A stretch of DNA of 64,000 nucleotides from Actinomyces gerencseriae DSM 6844 (GTDB lineage Bacteria; Actinomycetota; Actinomycetes; Actinomycetales; Actinomycetaceae), in NCBI RefSeq assembly GCF_000429265.1, contig NZ_KE386873.1, positions 110,141-174,140 on the forward strand. The letters run 5' to 3'. The notes under the pieces were generated by a model. The model was not told where the DNA came from. It saw nothing but the letters and a program-made list of their open reading frames with translations, and ran no database searches. The position numbers and the translations under genes are program-made. Shown here piece by piece: positions 7,901-15,117 of the stretch (position 1 is the first letter of the stretch; the number at the start of each line of letters is the position of its first letter).

Positions 7901-9395
7901 TGATGCCCTCGCCCGCGTGACGGCGCCAGGAGGCGTCCTCGGTCAGGTCCAGCACGATCTCGCCCAGCCCCAGGTCTCGCAGCGCATCCGCGACGGCGTG
8001 CCCGTCGGCGCTGGTGGCGGGCACGTGGAGCACGGTGCGGCCCGAGGCGGCGGCGTCGGCGGCGATGGCGGCCAGGGACGCGGCCGCGTCGGAGCCGGGC
8101 GGGGCGTCCAGCAGCAGCGAGGCGCCCGAGCCGACGGCCTCGACGGCGTCGAGCTGCGCGGGGTCGAGGTCGCCCGCGCCGCGCTCGGCGCCGGGCGGGC
8201 GGTCCTCGGCCCCGGGGGCGGGCAGCTCGACGTCGAGGGCGTCGCGGGCGATGTCGTCCCCGGCGAGCGCGGCGACGAGCGCGGAGGTGCGGGCGCGCTC
8301 GATGGTGGCGTCGAAGTCCTCGATGAGAGCCTGACCCGGATGGACGAAGGCCCCCACGACGAGGCGCTCGTGAATCTCGAAGCCGGGCAGGTACTCCCGG
8401 CCCAGGCTCCCGATGCGCGCCAGAGCGGCGCGCGGGGTGAAGCCCTCCGCGGACAGGGCGGCGTGCGCGATGGCCTCGACATCGGTGGTCGAGCCGTAGC
8501 GCTGCAGGGCCCGGGTGAGCACGGGGTTGACCTCGATGGAGGGGTCCAGGGTGAGCGAGGGCTCGGCGGTGGCGCTGGACAGCCGCACGGGGCGCAGGAG
8601 CACGGGGGCGTTGACGTGACGCACGATCATCCGGGCTCCGGACGCGTCACCGTGCTCGGCGGCCCTGGCGTCGCGGCGGGAGGCCGACATGCCCGATGCG
8701 GCCGACGGCGGTGTGCCCGCCGCGCCCGACGCAGCCGATGCCGGCGCACCCGCCGCGCCGGCATCGGCCGGGCTGACGGGCCCGGGATTGGCCGGGCTCA
8801 CCGTCTCGGGGCTCGCCGGGCTCGCGGGTGCGGCGGGACCAGCGGAGTCGCCCGTCGCGTCGCCCGCTCGGGGCCGCGGGGCGAACGGGGCCATGAGGCG
8901 GGGCGCGGGTTCGTCGGCCGGCACGGTCTCGGTCCAGGTCGCCACGCCGATGGCGAGGTAGACGGGGGCGACGCCGAACTGGCGGGCCAGCAGATTCATG
9001 TGCCCCGCGACATCCCTCAGGCTCTGGCGCGCCCGCCCCAGGGCCTCGTGCTCGCGCACGAGGTTGCCCAGGTGCGTAGGACGTCCGGCGTAGAGCTGCG
9101 CCAGCCCGGAGGGATGGGCGGTCGTGAGGTCCACGACAGCATCGAGCAGTCCGATGTCGTCCAGGCTGGAGGCGCCCCCCACGTCGATGAGCTCGTCGCG
9201 CCAGGCGGTCAGGGCATCATCCACCAGGGCCCGGCGCTCGGGGGACACGGGAGGCGCCGGAGGCTCGACGGGCGGAGCGGGTTCCTCCTGCGGCACGGGC
9301 GGCGATGGAGTGGACGCGACAACATCTTCGGGCTGACCCGTCGGCTCGCCGGCGCGACGCCGGCTGCGTCCGAATGAGAAGAGTGAAGGCGTCAT
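4962..9395 (-). CDS. SF1 helicase/nuclease-like protein with degenerate catalytic motifs
   Basis: A 1477-aa protein whose overall order matches large bacterial SF1 (Upf1-like) helicases that end in an MTES_1575-type endonuclease-like domain. The expected motifs are present in position but altered. At about residue 430 the P-loop reads DAPPGSDAAAS, without the GK(T/S). At about 972 motif II reads LDASAQMP instead of a DEASQ-type sequence. At about 997 motif III reads GDPRRATS. At about 1188 the VI-like motif reads ALCVSRNRTRV. Near 1265-1300 the nuclease-like region reads PRIPLAIGHPDYPGELFVA, lacking the usual metal-binding Asp. Residues 1-50 and 175-245 are Pro/Ala-rich linkers. The frame is open throughout with normal codon use, so it is probably a maintained non-catalytic protein, not a fresh pseudogene. 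Start: ATG 9395, the first Met of the conserved part. Confidence 0.75.
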   Translation of the reverse strand: MTPSLFSFGRSRRRAGEPTGQPEDVVASTPSPPVPQEEPAPPVEPPAPPVSPERRALVDDALTAWRDELIDVGGASSLDDIGLLDAVVDLTTAHPSGLAQLYAGRPTHLGNLVREHEALGRARQSLRDVAGHMNLLARQFGVAPVYLAIGVATWTETVPADEPAPRLMAPFAPRPRAGDATGDSAGPAAPASPASPETVSPANPGPVSPADAGAAGAPASAASGAAGTPPSAASGMSASRRDARAAEHGDASGARMIVRHVNAPVLLRPVRLSSATAEPSLTLDPSIEVNPVLTRALQRYGSTTDVEAIAHAALSAEGFTPRAALARIGSLGREYLPGFEIHERLVVGAFVHPGQALIEDFDATIERARTSALVAALAGDDIARDALDVELPAPGAEDRPPGAERGAGDLDPAQLDAVEAVGSGASLLLDAPPGSDAAASLAAIAADAAASGRTVLHVPATSADGHAVADALRDLGLGEIVLDLTEDASWRRHAGEGIKEALGATPPALDVAAIVDMRERLTSVRAHLTRYVEALHRRREPWGVSAHDALQRLADLTTGRVRARTKERIAPERLERLDDDGCSRAVALLTRANMLGVFSPRTRSSVWNGISITDIDEATDVLAQLGRLADELLPAVLRHTAEVASDTGLTCASTLADWCEQLDMLDGVRDSLDIFIPEVFERSAADMVIATASRRWREERSIEMSASTRRRFIRQAKDLVRPGRDVDDLHAELVEVQQRREVWRRHDPEGGWPTLPSGLDEMRTIATRARRAVAEVQPVLGRAQGAPDLMDMSLGDLKTHVRALADDDTTAQILPELGRVTAQLDDLGLVPLAKDLADRGIDSGQIEDELTYCWWSSLLARILRDDPALGGLDARALNDMADSLRELDTAQAGSLAAPVAHACARRVRAAVEADKDDARELYRALSRDDGVPLRDIIAAHPVSLIAKPVWIVPPTLVPQVLTPDAVVDLAVLDASAQMPVAQVMPAFVRAEQVLVVGDPRRATSGLAAELGPLLPSVTLPTGRNTLDPRIAAFLATNGYEGVVEAVPSPPGTSNLSLDLVEGRGMPAPGQMAVESVPAEVEHVVDLVIDHALSHPESSLAVVALNERHAEEIRRAAAAAVAGSVALEEFFAAGIAEPFVVVDLSEARSLRRDHAIVSVGYAKTPHGRTIHSFGPVSRAGGMVGLVEALCVSRNRTRVVSCLGPDDLDPERLHAPGARLLREVLLRASGTDAVEIEDAAVPDRLLVDLAEHLWRKGLEVVPRYGVPGGPRIPLAIGHPDYPGELFVAVLTDDDAYVAEPSLRRRDRHWVERLQRRGWLVHTAFSAGVFVDPEAEARRVEALVMSVLTARSRAEQVLREPAPPAHVEETAPPPPPPEPAAPPPPRSARGPEASPRATRPGAVGAHGADDGRTRRPPIVEGLPLQAYSDDQLDDMMAWIRSDGVKRDEEAEIEELRAALALTRHGAGISAVLSNAVRRTR

Positions 9396-9814
9396 ATACC
9401 CAACATATCGGCAGGAGGTCGCCGAAGGGCGCAGGCACTCCGACCCGAGCCACGACATGTTGGGCGGCGCGGGTGTGACCTCCTCCGCCGATCTCGGACC
9501 GGCTCCAACCCGGTTGCGGCCCGGTCGGATCGCGACCCGGAGCTCTCTCGAGCCGGTCCTCGGCGTCGAGATCGGTTCGCCTCCGCACCGAGAGATCGTC
9601 CGGGGTTCTCGCGCGCCGAGCGTCGGCCCGACCGCACCCGAGGGCCCGGTTGAGACCCGGCGGGCCGGTCGAGATGCGGAGCCGCCCGATACGCGAGAGG
9701 CCCGCCTGCTCGGGCTGGTGGCGGGGCCGGCATCCAACGGAGCCGCCCGATACGAGAAAGGTCCGCCCGAGCCGGGCCGCAACGTCCTCACGCAGCGAGG
9801 AGGCCGCCGGATAC
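9396..9814. repeat. Intergenic stretch with three about 60-nt imperfect repeats and degenerate iterons
   Basis: No gene is supported. Segments beginning at 9678, 9739 and 9799 share a GAGCCGCCCGATACGCGAG-like core and are 60-61 nt apart; the last runs into the hairpin beside tRNA-Arg. Around 9488-9600 there are CGATCTCGG and GAGATCGGTTCG sequences that look like decayed members of the 22-bp iteron family. Confidence 0.55.
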
Positions 9815-9857
9815 GCGAGGGGCCCGCCCCGATGATCCATCGGGGCGGGCCCCTCGC
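9815..9857 (-). terminator. Very long hairpin downstream of tRNA-Arg
   Basis: Arms of 20 bp (9815-9834 and 9838-9857) are perfectly complementary around a 3-nt loop. The hairpin starts 6 nt beyond the mature tRNA 3' end, so it may end the tRNA transcript or mark it for processing. No U-tract follows on the minus strand, so intrinsic termination is uncertain. Confidence 0.55.
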
Positions 9858-9863
9858 ATCATG

Positions 9864-9936
9864 TGCCCCCGGCGCGATTCGAACGCGCGACACCCGCTTT
9901 AGGAGAGCGGTGCTCTATCCCCTGAGCTACGAGGGC
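9864..9936 (-). tRNA. tRNA-Arg (anticodon CCT)
   Basis: On the minus strand the acceptor GCCCTCG pairs with CGGGGGC (one T-G pair). The D arm reads AGCTCAGGGGATAGAGC, and the anticodon loop CTCCTAA gives CCT, decoding AGG. The T arm has GTTCGAATC. CCA is not encoded, unlike the tRNA-Gly of this window. Confidence 0.95.
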
Positions 9937-10019
9937 CCGCGCCCAACCCTACCGCACGCGGCGCCGAGGCGGAGCCACGGGGCCGCGGCAGGATCGAGAT
10001 GCTCCCGCTGCTCGGACCT

Positions 10020-10961
10020 TCAGGCGCGCCCCCAGGGGATGCCCTGGCTGCGCCCTCCCGCGGAGGCCTCATCCTTGGTCCGGGCGGGCACCACCATGAC
10101 CGGGCAGGACGCGTGCGACAGGACGCCCTGGCTCACCGAGCCCAGCAGCAGCCCCGAGAACCCGCCCCGGCCGCGTGAGCCCACGACGACCAGGTCCACG
10201 GCGGTGGAGAACTCCGCCATGAGCTCGGCCGCGTTGCCGTCCAACGCGTGACGACGCACCACCACCTTGGGATGTCCCTCGATCGCGTCCGCCACGGCGC
10301 GGTCCAGGCCGGAGCGGACGTCGGCGAGTACCTGCTCCCGATCAACGGCCGCCGGCAGCCACGCCAGCGCGCCGGCGCCGGAGGCCATGGGCACGGCGGC
10401 GATGGCGGTGAGCTCGGCATCCCAGACATCGGCCTCGTGCACGGCCCAGCGCAGCGCCTTGCGGGCCGAGTCCGAGCCGTCCACGCCGACCACGATGCGG
10501 CGCACGGGCGTGTAGTCGGAGCCCTCGGTATGACGGGGAACCACGATCGCGGGGCAGTGGGCGTGGGCCGGCAGCGCCGACGAGACGGTTCCGAGCAGGC
10601 GGTCGGCGAAACCGCCGCCGCCGCGAGTGCCGACGACGGTCAGGGCCGCCTCGTCGGACAGGTCGACGAGCACTCCGGCCGGGTCGCCCGTCTCCAGGGA
10701 ACTGGTCACGGGCACTCCCTTGTCCCGGATTCGGGCGACCGCCTCATCGACGACGGCCTGGGCGCCCGACCGCACGGCCGTGTCGTCGAGAGCCGCGTAC
10801 CCGCCGTCCAGGGAAGCAGTGGTGAAGGAGGGCAGGGAGTACGCGCACAGGATGTGGACCCGCCAGTCCTCGCAGGCGGCCCGGGCGACCGCCCAGTCGA
10901 CCGCACCGAGCGACTCCGGTGATCCATCAACTCCGACCAGGATGACTCCGCCTTCGGACAT
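10020..10961 (-). CDS. Tandem-domain universal stress protein
   Basis: Cytoplasmic stress-associated protein of 313 aa made of two Usp domains (about residues 5-142 and 153-297). Each domain has the ATP-binding motif of the UspFG type: GTRGGGGFADRLLGTVS in the first and GSRGRGGFSGLLLGSVS in the second, and each begins with an (I/V)VGVDGS strand. ATP binding is therefore expected in both. Actinobacteria usually carry several such proteins, often induced by hypoxia or starvation. AAAGGGG lies about 8 nt before the ATG. A promoter candidate is seen at 11006-11033. The tail after residue 297 is short and basic. Confidence 0.93.
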   Translation of the reverse strand: MSEGGVILVGVDGSPESLGAVDWAVARAACEDWRVHILCAYSLPSFTTASLDGGYAALDDTAVRSGAQAVVDEAVARIRDKGVPVTSSLETGDPAGVLVDLSDEAALTVVGTRGGGGFADRLLGTVSSALPAHAHCPAIVVPRHTEGSDYTPVRRIVVGVDGSDSARKALRWAVHEADVWDAELTAIAAVPMASGAGALAWLPAAVDREQVLADVRSGLDRAVADAIEGHPKVVVRRHALDGNAAELMAEFSTAVDLVVVGSRGRGGFSGLLLGSVSQGVLSHASCPVMVVPARTKDEASAGGRSQGIPWGRA

Positions 10962-11005
10962 GACTTGTGCCCCTTTCTCCAGGCGCCGGGAATCCGATAC
11001 GGATC

Positions 11006-11033
11006 ATTCTGCCTCGCGATGCCGTGTGGTCAA
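11006..11033 (-). promoter_or_regulatory. Candidate promoter of the universal stress protein gene
   Basis: On the minus strand TTGACC (11028-11033), a 16-bp spacer and CAGAAT (11006-11011) resemble a housekeeping promoter about 45 nt before the start codon. Confidence 0.4.
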
Positions 11034-11314
11034 AGCCACTGAACGCCACCGCCTTGTGTGGCTTGCGTCAACAAACGAGTGTCCTGCCTCAGCCCGGGCT
11101 CCGGAGGCTCGAGGAGGGTCGTGGCTCGGGCGGGACCCCGGGGAAGAAGGCGGGCCCCGGGGGAGAGCGCGGTTCCCGGCCAGAGGGCGGAGCCCGAAGA
11201 GAACGGGCCCGCTCAGAGGCCGGTGTCCGGAGGAGCACGGCCAGGGCCCGACGAAGGCGGGCAGAACCCAACGAGTACGGGAGGCGCAAGCGCGGGAGGC
11301 GAGGAACGCGAGAA
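11034..11314. other. Intergenic stretch without a supportable gene
   Basis: Open frames here are arginine/proline-rich on both strands and lack coding character. The + strand is strikingly purine-rich (GGGAGAGC- and GAGAACGGG-type runs, about 11100-11310). No promoter, repeat or RNA gene was recognised. Confidence 0.5.
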
Positions 11315-11341
11315 AGCGGCCGTCCCGAGGGGACGACCGCT
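11315..11341 (-). terminator. Candidate terminator after the first NlpC/P60 gene
   Basis: An imperfect hairpin (AGCGGCCGTCCC against GGGGACGACCGCT) lies about 20 nt past the stop. On the minus strand it is followed by TTTCTCG, a weak U-tract. Confidence 0.45.
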
Positions 11342-11363
11342 CCACCGCGCCGGCGCGACGACC

Positions 11364-12146
11364 TCAGCCGACTCGCACGTAACCGATCGGGGTCTCGTAG
11401 ATGTCGCGGTAGACGACGCCGGTGGACTCCGTGCCGGCATCGATCATCTTGCCGTCACCGGCGTAGATGCCCACGTGGTGGCCGAAGTAGACGATGTCGC
11501 CGGGCTGGGCCTCAGCGGCGGAGACGAGCCTGCCCGCCGAGCCCTGCGCCTGGGCGGTACGCGGAAGAGAGATGCCCATCTGCGCGTAGACGTACTGGAC
11601 GAGGCCCGAGCAGTCGAAGGCGTCCGGCCCCGCGGCGCCGGAGACGTAGGGCCGACCGACGTACTGCATGGCGATCGCCACAGCGCCCCCGGCGTTGGAT
11701 GCGGGTGCCGGGGCGGGGTTCGACGTGGAGCGCCCGGAATCGGCCGCGTTCTCCGTGGCCGAAGCGTTCGTGGCGGTGGTGGAGTTGGAGGCCGACTCGT
11801 CGGTGCTGGTGTTGGCCTGCGGTGCGGGCTGCTCGACGACGGGAGCCTCGGCGGTCACGTCGGCAGCGACGTCGGCGGCCTCGGTGGAGGCGTCCGGAGA
11901 GACGTGAACCGCGGCATTAGTGGATACCGCCGCACGAGCATTGGCCGCGAGCGTGCCAACACCGGCCTCCTTCAAGGAGCCGGCGGAGGCCTCGGCCTCC
12001 GTGCTCCCGGCCGCGTGAGCGCCCGAGGCGATCATCGTCAGCGCGAGACCCGAGGAAGCGGCAGCGGCGAGGCTGCGGCGCGCCACCGGGGTGACGGACG
12101 TGACGGGACGGGCATCCTTGCGATGACGAGCCTTGGTGCTGGACAT
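11364..12146 (-). CDS. Secreted NlpC/P60 peptidoglycan hydrolase (first copy)
   Basis: Probable D,L-endopeptidase acting on peptidoglycan stem peptides outside the cell (260 aa). A signal peptide (residues 1-45) runs RRSLAAAASSGLALTMIASG then HAAG. A Ser/Thr/Ala-rich linker fills 46-150. The C-terminal NlpC/P60 domain (about 152-260) has the catalytic Cys179 in FDCSGLVQYVY and His224 in GHHVGIYAGDG. AAGGAG lies 6 nt before the ATG. The leader contains a c-di-AMP riboswitch (12160-12292), so expression should fall or rise with that second messenger. It is paralogous to the next upstream gene, with its own leader and no shared operon. Confidence 0.93.
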   Translation of the reverse strand: MSSTKARHRKDARPVTSVTPVARRSLAAAASSGLALTMIASGAHAAGSTEAEASAGSLKEAGVGTLAANARAAVSTNAAVHVSPDASTEAADVAADVTAEAPVVEQPAPQANTSTDESASNSTTATNASATENAADSGRSTSNPAPAPASNAGGAVAIAMQYVGRPYVSGAAGPDAFDCSGLVQYVYAQMGISLPRTAQAQGSAGRLVSAAEAQPGDIVYFGHHVGIYAGDGKMIDAGTESTGVVYRDIYETPIGYVRVG

Positions 12147-12159
12147 TTCTCTCCTTGTT

Positions 12160-12292
12160 GAGCTGCCGAGGTGAGCTGTCGGGTTCGGACTGGAGAAGCC
12201 CGGCCTGCTCTCGCAGACTTCACCCCTGAGGTTCGCGGAGCGCAGCGCACCGCGATCCATTCTGTGGTTCCCCCGTTCCTGCCATAGCTTGG
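12160..12292 (-). promoter_or_regulatory. c-di-AMP riboswitch (ydaO/yuaA type), first copy
   Basis: Read on the minus strand, the leader has the conserved ydaO blocks in order: AACGGGGGAACCAC, then AGGGGTGAAG, then GCGAGAGCAGGCCGG, then CCGAACCCGACAGCTCACCT. This class binds cyclic di-AMP. In actinobacteria it typically controls cell-wall hydrolase genes, as here, where an NlpC/P60 gene follows 14 nt downstream. Confidence 0.92.
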
Positions 12293-12463
12293 GAAAGGAG
12301 CCCCAGTTCGAGCGGCAGGACGAAGCCTCGAACCGAGGATCACGAGGAGGGCCTCGCAACAGGGGCAACGGTACCCGAGGGAAGCCCGGCGTGTCACGGC
12401 CAGATCACGCACACGACTGTGGGAGATCACACTTTTGTTTCGTGCGCCTCCTCCCCCAGGATG

Positions 12464-12504
12464 AAAAACCGTCCCCGATCTTGAGAAACTGAGACCGGGG
12501 ACGG
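12464..12504 (-). terminator. Intrinsic terminator of the second NlpC/P60 gene
   Basis: CCGTCCCCG and CGGGGACGG form a 9-bp GC-rich stem. On the minus strand the stem is followed by five U (AAAAA at 12464-12468 on the + strand). It lies 26 nt past the stop codon and separates the gene from the next riboswitch-controlled paralog. Confidence 0.85.
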
Positions 12505-12529
12505 CCTGGGACGCGAAGAAACGCGCCTC

Positions 12530-13321
12530 TCACATACGGAGGAAGGTACCGCCGGACCGGACGGGGAGGTAGCGAACGCCGGTGCTCTCGTCCTCGGCGG
12601 AGACCATCATGCCGTCGCCGGCGTAGATGGCGACGTGGCCGGGCCACCAGATGACGTCGCCGGGCTGGGCCTCGGCAGCCGAGATGGGGGTGCCGGCGCT
12701 GCGGATCCCCTCGGACGAGTGGGGCAGCGAGGTGCCGAACTGGCCGTACACGTAGGACACGAGACCGGAGCAGTCGAAGGCGCTCGGCCCCGAGGCGCCC
12801 CACACATAGGGGGAGCCGACGTACTGCATGGCGAGGGCGGCGATCGAGCCGGCCGAGGAGGCGGGCGCCGGAGAAGCGGGGGCGGGCGACTCCTCCGCGG
12901 AAGCCGCCGGGGCCTGCTCCTCCTCGGCCGGTGCCTGCGCCGGGGCCTCCTCCTGAGGAGCGGCCTCCTGGGCGGCGGGCCGCTGCTCGACGACGGGCGC
13001 CGGGGCCTCGGCGGTGACGTCCGCGACCGGGTCGGCGGCCTCGAGCCTGGACGTCTGGGACGTGGTGATGGCCGCGTTCGTGGTGACGGCCTCACGAGCG
13101 TCATTGGCGAGGGTGTCGACCCCCGTCTTCGTCAGCGCACCGGCGGAGTCGCCGACGTCCGCGCCATCCCCGGCGGCATTGGCGCCGGAGGCGATGATTG
13201 TGAGAGCCAGACCCGAGGATGCGGCGACGGCGAGGCCGCGGCGGGCAACGGGACCGGCGGTGGACAGCGGGGTCAGCGGAGGAGCGGCCTTGCGGTGACG
13301 GGCCTTGTCGCTTGAAGTCAC
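12530..13321 (-). CDS. Secreted NlpC/P60 peptidoglycan hydrolase (second copy)
   Basis: Extracellular cell-wall peptidase of 263 aa, paralogous to the gene at 11364-12146 with the same layout. A signal peptide (ARRGLAVAASSGLALTIIAS, cleavage near ANAAG) is followed by an Ala/Pro/Glu-rich linker (about 60-155). The C-terminal NlpC/P60 domain has Cys184 in FDCSGLVSYVYG and His229 in PGHVAIYAGDG. The linker differs from its paralog: acidic Pro/Glu/Ala instead of Ser/Thr. The start is GTG 13321 with AGGAG about 9 nt upstream. A c-di-AMP riboswitch (13338-13475) precedes it and an intrinsic terminator follows it, so it is a monocistronic riboswitch-controlled unit. Confidence 0.93.
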   Translation of the reverse strand: MTSSDKARHRKAAPPLTPLSTAGPVARRGLAVAASSGLALTIIASGANAAGDGADVGDSAGALTKTGVDTLANDAREAVTTNAAITTSQTSRLEAADPVADVTAEAPAPVVEQRPAAQEAAPQEEAPAQAPAEEEQAPAASAEESPAPASPAPASSAGSIAALAMQYVGSPYVWGASGPSAFDCSGLVSYVYGQFGTSLPHSSEGIRSAGTPISAAEAQPGDVIWWPGHVAIYAGDGMMVSAEDESTGVRYLPVRSGGTFLRM

Positions 13322-13337
13322 TGAATTTTCTCCTGAA

Positions 13338-13475
13338 GAGCCGACGGAGTTAGCTGTCGGGTTCGGGCGGGAGACGCCCGGCCCGCTTGCGCGGGCTTCA
13401 CCCCAAGGCTCGGGCCAACCGCGTGGGCGGGACCCGAGCCGGAGAAAGTGGTTCCCCCGGGCCTGCCGATGGTGT
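13338..13475 (-). promoter_or_regulatory. c-di-AMP riboswitch (ydaO/yuaA type), second copy
   Basis: On the minus strand the conserved blocks appear in order: CCCGGGGGAACCAC, then TTGGGGTGAAGC, then GCGCAAGCGGGCCGGGC, then CCGAACCCGACAGCTAACTC. The variable stem between the first two blocks differs from the first copy, so this is not a recent duplication. The NlpC/P60 start codon is 16 nt further on. Confidence 0.92.
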
Positions 13476-13936
13476 CTTGAGTACGATCACGGAAGAGGCG
13501 AGGCACCGGCAGGCTTAGGCTCTGCCCGCCTCTCCACAGCCGACTTCATCGACTGCGCCAATTACGTTAGCGGACTTTTACCTCCCGTGTGAAGCCGGTG
13601 GACGCCGGACCTCTGTGGGATCACCCACGCGCCCGGGCCCCTCGTCACAGCAGCCGCGCCACCCGCCGCGGACCCGGGAAACTCGGGGAAAACGACGTCG
13701 GTACCGCCCGGAACCCGTCGTCGTCGAGGCGCCTCCGCGCACCCCGCCGGAGGAGGGGCGGAGGCGGGAGGCGCCGAGCCCGAGCGGGAAGGCCGATGGA
13801 ACGGGGAAGGGGAGCGAGTCCCGTCGGGCGAGGGCGCGACGGCTCATCGCAGTGAGACGCGACGGACGACCGTGGCAGTCCCCGGCGGAGCTCATCGGGC
13901 GCGGGCGAGATCGGACGGGACTCGGCCCGCATGCGC
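13476..13936. other. Intergenic region holding the riboswitch promoter
   Basis: No gene is supported; the open frames are compositional. An AT-richer patch (about 13555-13585, reading GGTAAAAGTCCGCTAACGTA on the minus strand) is the most likely promoter for the riboswitch and NlpC/P60 gene. The rest (13600-13936) is GC-rich with no recognised signal. Confidence 0.4.
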
Positions 13937-14608
13937 TCACCTGCGCAGGAAGAGATGGGGCGCGAGGTCGCGGGAGAGCATCACGGGCTCCTGCGTGGGA
14001 CCGGCCACGCGCACGCCGCCGGAGGCCGCACGCAGACGGACCGTCTCACCGACCCGGATATCGGCGTCCTCGACCCGGGCGATGAGCTCGGCATCGGCCT
14101 GAATGGGCTCGCCCACGCGCGAGACGACCGCACTGGTCTCCCCAGATCGGCTCAGGTGCGCCGCGCTGACCTCATCGGCGGCGGGCGCCGGGCGCGCCGC
14201 GGCGTCCAGGGGGATGTCGTTGCCGAACGGGTCCGTGTCGGTGTCCCGGAGGATCTCCGCCAGACGCTCCTCGACCTGCTCGCTCATCACGTGCTCCCAG
14301 CGACAGGCCTCCTCATGAATCAGGCGACGGTCCATGCCGATGACGTCGAGGAGCAGTCTTTCCGCAAGTCTGTGCTTGCGAATGACCTCGGTGGCCCGGG
14401 CTCGACCCGTCTGCGTGAGCTCAAGCGACCGGTTCTCCGCCACATGAATGAGGCCGTCGCGCTCCATACGGGCGACCGTCTGGGAGACCGTGGGCCCGGA
14501 GTGGTCGAGACGCTCCACAATGCGCGCCCGCAGGGGAGGAACGCCGTCCTCCTCCATCTCGTAGACGGTCTTGAGATACATCTCCGTCGTGTCGATGAGC
14601 TCACTCAC
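13937..14608 (-). CDS. DtxR/IdeR-type iron-dependent repressor
   Basis: Iron-activated DNA-binding repressor of 223 aa. The start is GTG 14608, which gives the family N-terminus MSELIDTTEMYLKTVYEMEE and has GAGGAGG about 8 nt upstream. The winged helix (1-75) includes HSGPTVSQTVARMERDGLI. The metal ligands fall at the same numbers as in IdeR and DtxR: His79, Glu83 and His98 for site 1, and Met10, Cys102, Glu105 and His106 for site 2. Retaining Cys102 and Met10 argues for iron sensing over an MntR-type manganese sensor. Residues 150-223 form the SH3-like C-terminal domain. It probably controls iron uptake and storage genes elsewhere; the MFS exporter upstream is separated from it by about 510 nt of repeats. 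Confidence 0.95.
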   Translation of the reverse strand: MSELIDTTEMYLKTVYEMEEDGVPPLRARIVERLDHSGPTVSQTVARMERDGLIHVAENRSLELTQTGRARATEVIRKHRLAERLLLDVIGMDRRLIHEEACRWEHVMSEQVEERLAEILRDTDTDPFGNDIPLDAAARPAPAADEVSAAHLSRSGETSAVVSRVGEPIQADAELIARVEDADIRVGETVRLRAASGGVRVAGPTQEPVMLSRDLAPHLFLRR

Positions 14609-14936
14609 GCTCAGCGCCTCCTCGCGATTCGACGGCGTCGGGCGGACGCCATGCGGGCGGCGGGTCCCGACCGGCCCGCGCCCCGGATTCCACAATATCC
14701 GGGCGTCATGGAGCCAACCCGCGATACGGCGGAGAGACCGGGCCCCGCGCCCCGGGGCTCCCGGTTTCTGCCCCCGCCGATCTCCTCCAGCATGTACAGG
14801 CCGAGCCCCGCGCCCAGGGGCTCCCGCGTCCCCGCCCCAGCCGCGCCCACCGGATGCCGTCGGGCGGGGCGGGGTCCCAAAGCCCTCCTCGCGGGCCCGA
14901 GGACGCCTTGAGCCGCGCCGCGTAGGCGGCCGCCTG
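14609..14936. other. Repeat-rich leader between DtxR and the 66-bp repeats
   Basis: Two GC-rich hairpin-forming segments share GGGCTCCCG-type ends (GAGCCCCGCGCCCAGGGGCT near 14803 and GGCCCCGCGCCCCGGGGCT near 14740). A truncated copy of the 66-bp repeat core lies at 14881-14905. A CACAATATCC sequence at 14691-14700 stands out as AT-rich. No gene is supported. Confidence 0.45.
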
Positions 14937-15102
14937 CCGGCGGCTCTCCTCGCGGGCCCGAGGGCACTGCCTGGCGACGTCGATGATGTCGCCCCGTCGG
15001 GGCCGGCGGCTCTCCTCGCGGGCCCGAGGGCACCGCCTGGCGACGTCGATGATGTCGCCCCGTCGGGGCCGGCGGCTCTCCTCGCGGGCCCGAGGGCACC
15101 GC
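14937..15102. repeat. 66-bp tandem repeat, 2.5 copies
   Basis: Units begin at 14937, 15003 and 15069 with CCGGCGGCTCTCCTCGCGGG. The first two full units differ at one base; the third stops after about 34 bp. Each unit contains a CGACGTCGATGATGTCG segment. The array lies just past the stop of the MFS gene and upstream of the iron regulator. Confidence 0.9.
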
Positions 15103-15117
15103 CGAGCGCGCCGCGGC

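Noticed and set aside
5013-9377. A 1454-codon open frame on the + strand opposite the helicase-like gene
   Set aside because: Gly/Gln/His/Arg-rich with no domain, typical of the antisense of a GC-rich gene; the minus-strand protein has recognisable motif order.
11058-12161. Long + strand frame antisense to the first NlpC/P60 gene
   Set aside because: Gly/Arg-rich shadow that also covers the riboswitch leader start; no domain.
13615-14085. Possible gene in the gap between the second riboswitch and DtxR
   Set aside because: Frames on both strands are Arg/Pro-rich and overlap the end of DtxR; nothing supports translation.
14743-14830. Paired G/C hairpins as intrinsic terminators of DtxR or MFS transcripts
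   Set aside because: No U-tract follows either hairpin and they lie upstream of dtxR; kept only as structural notes.
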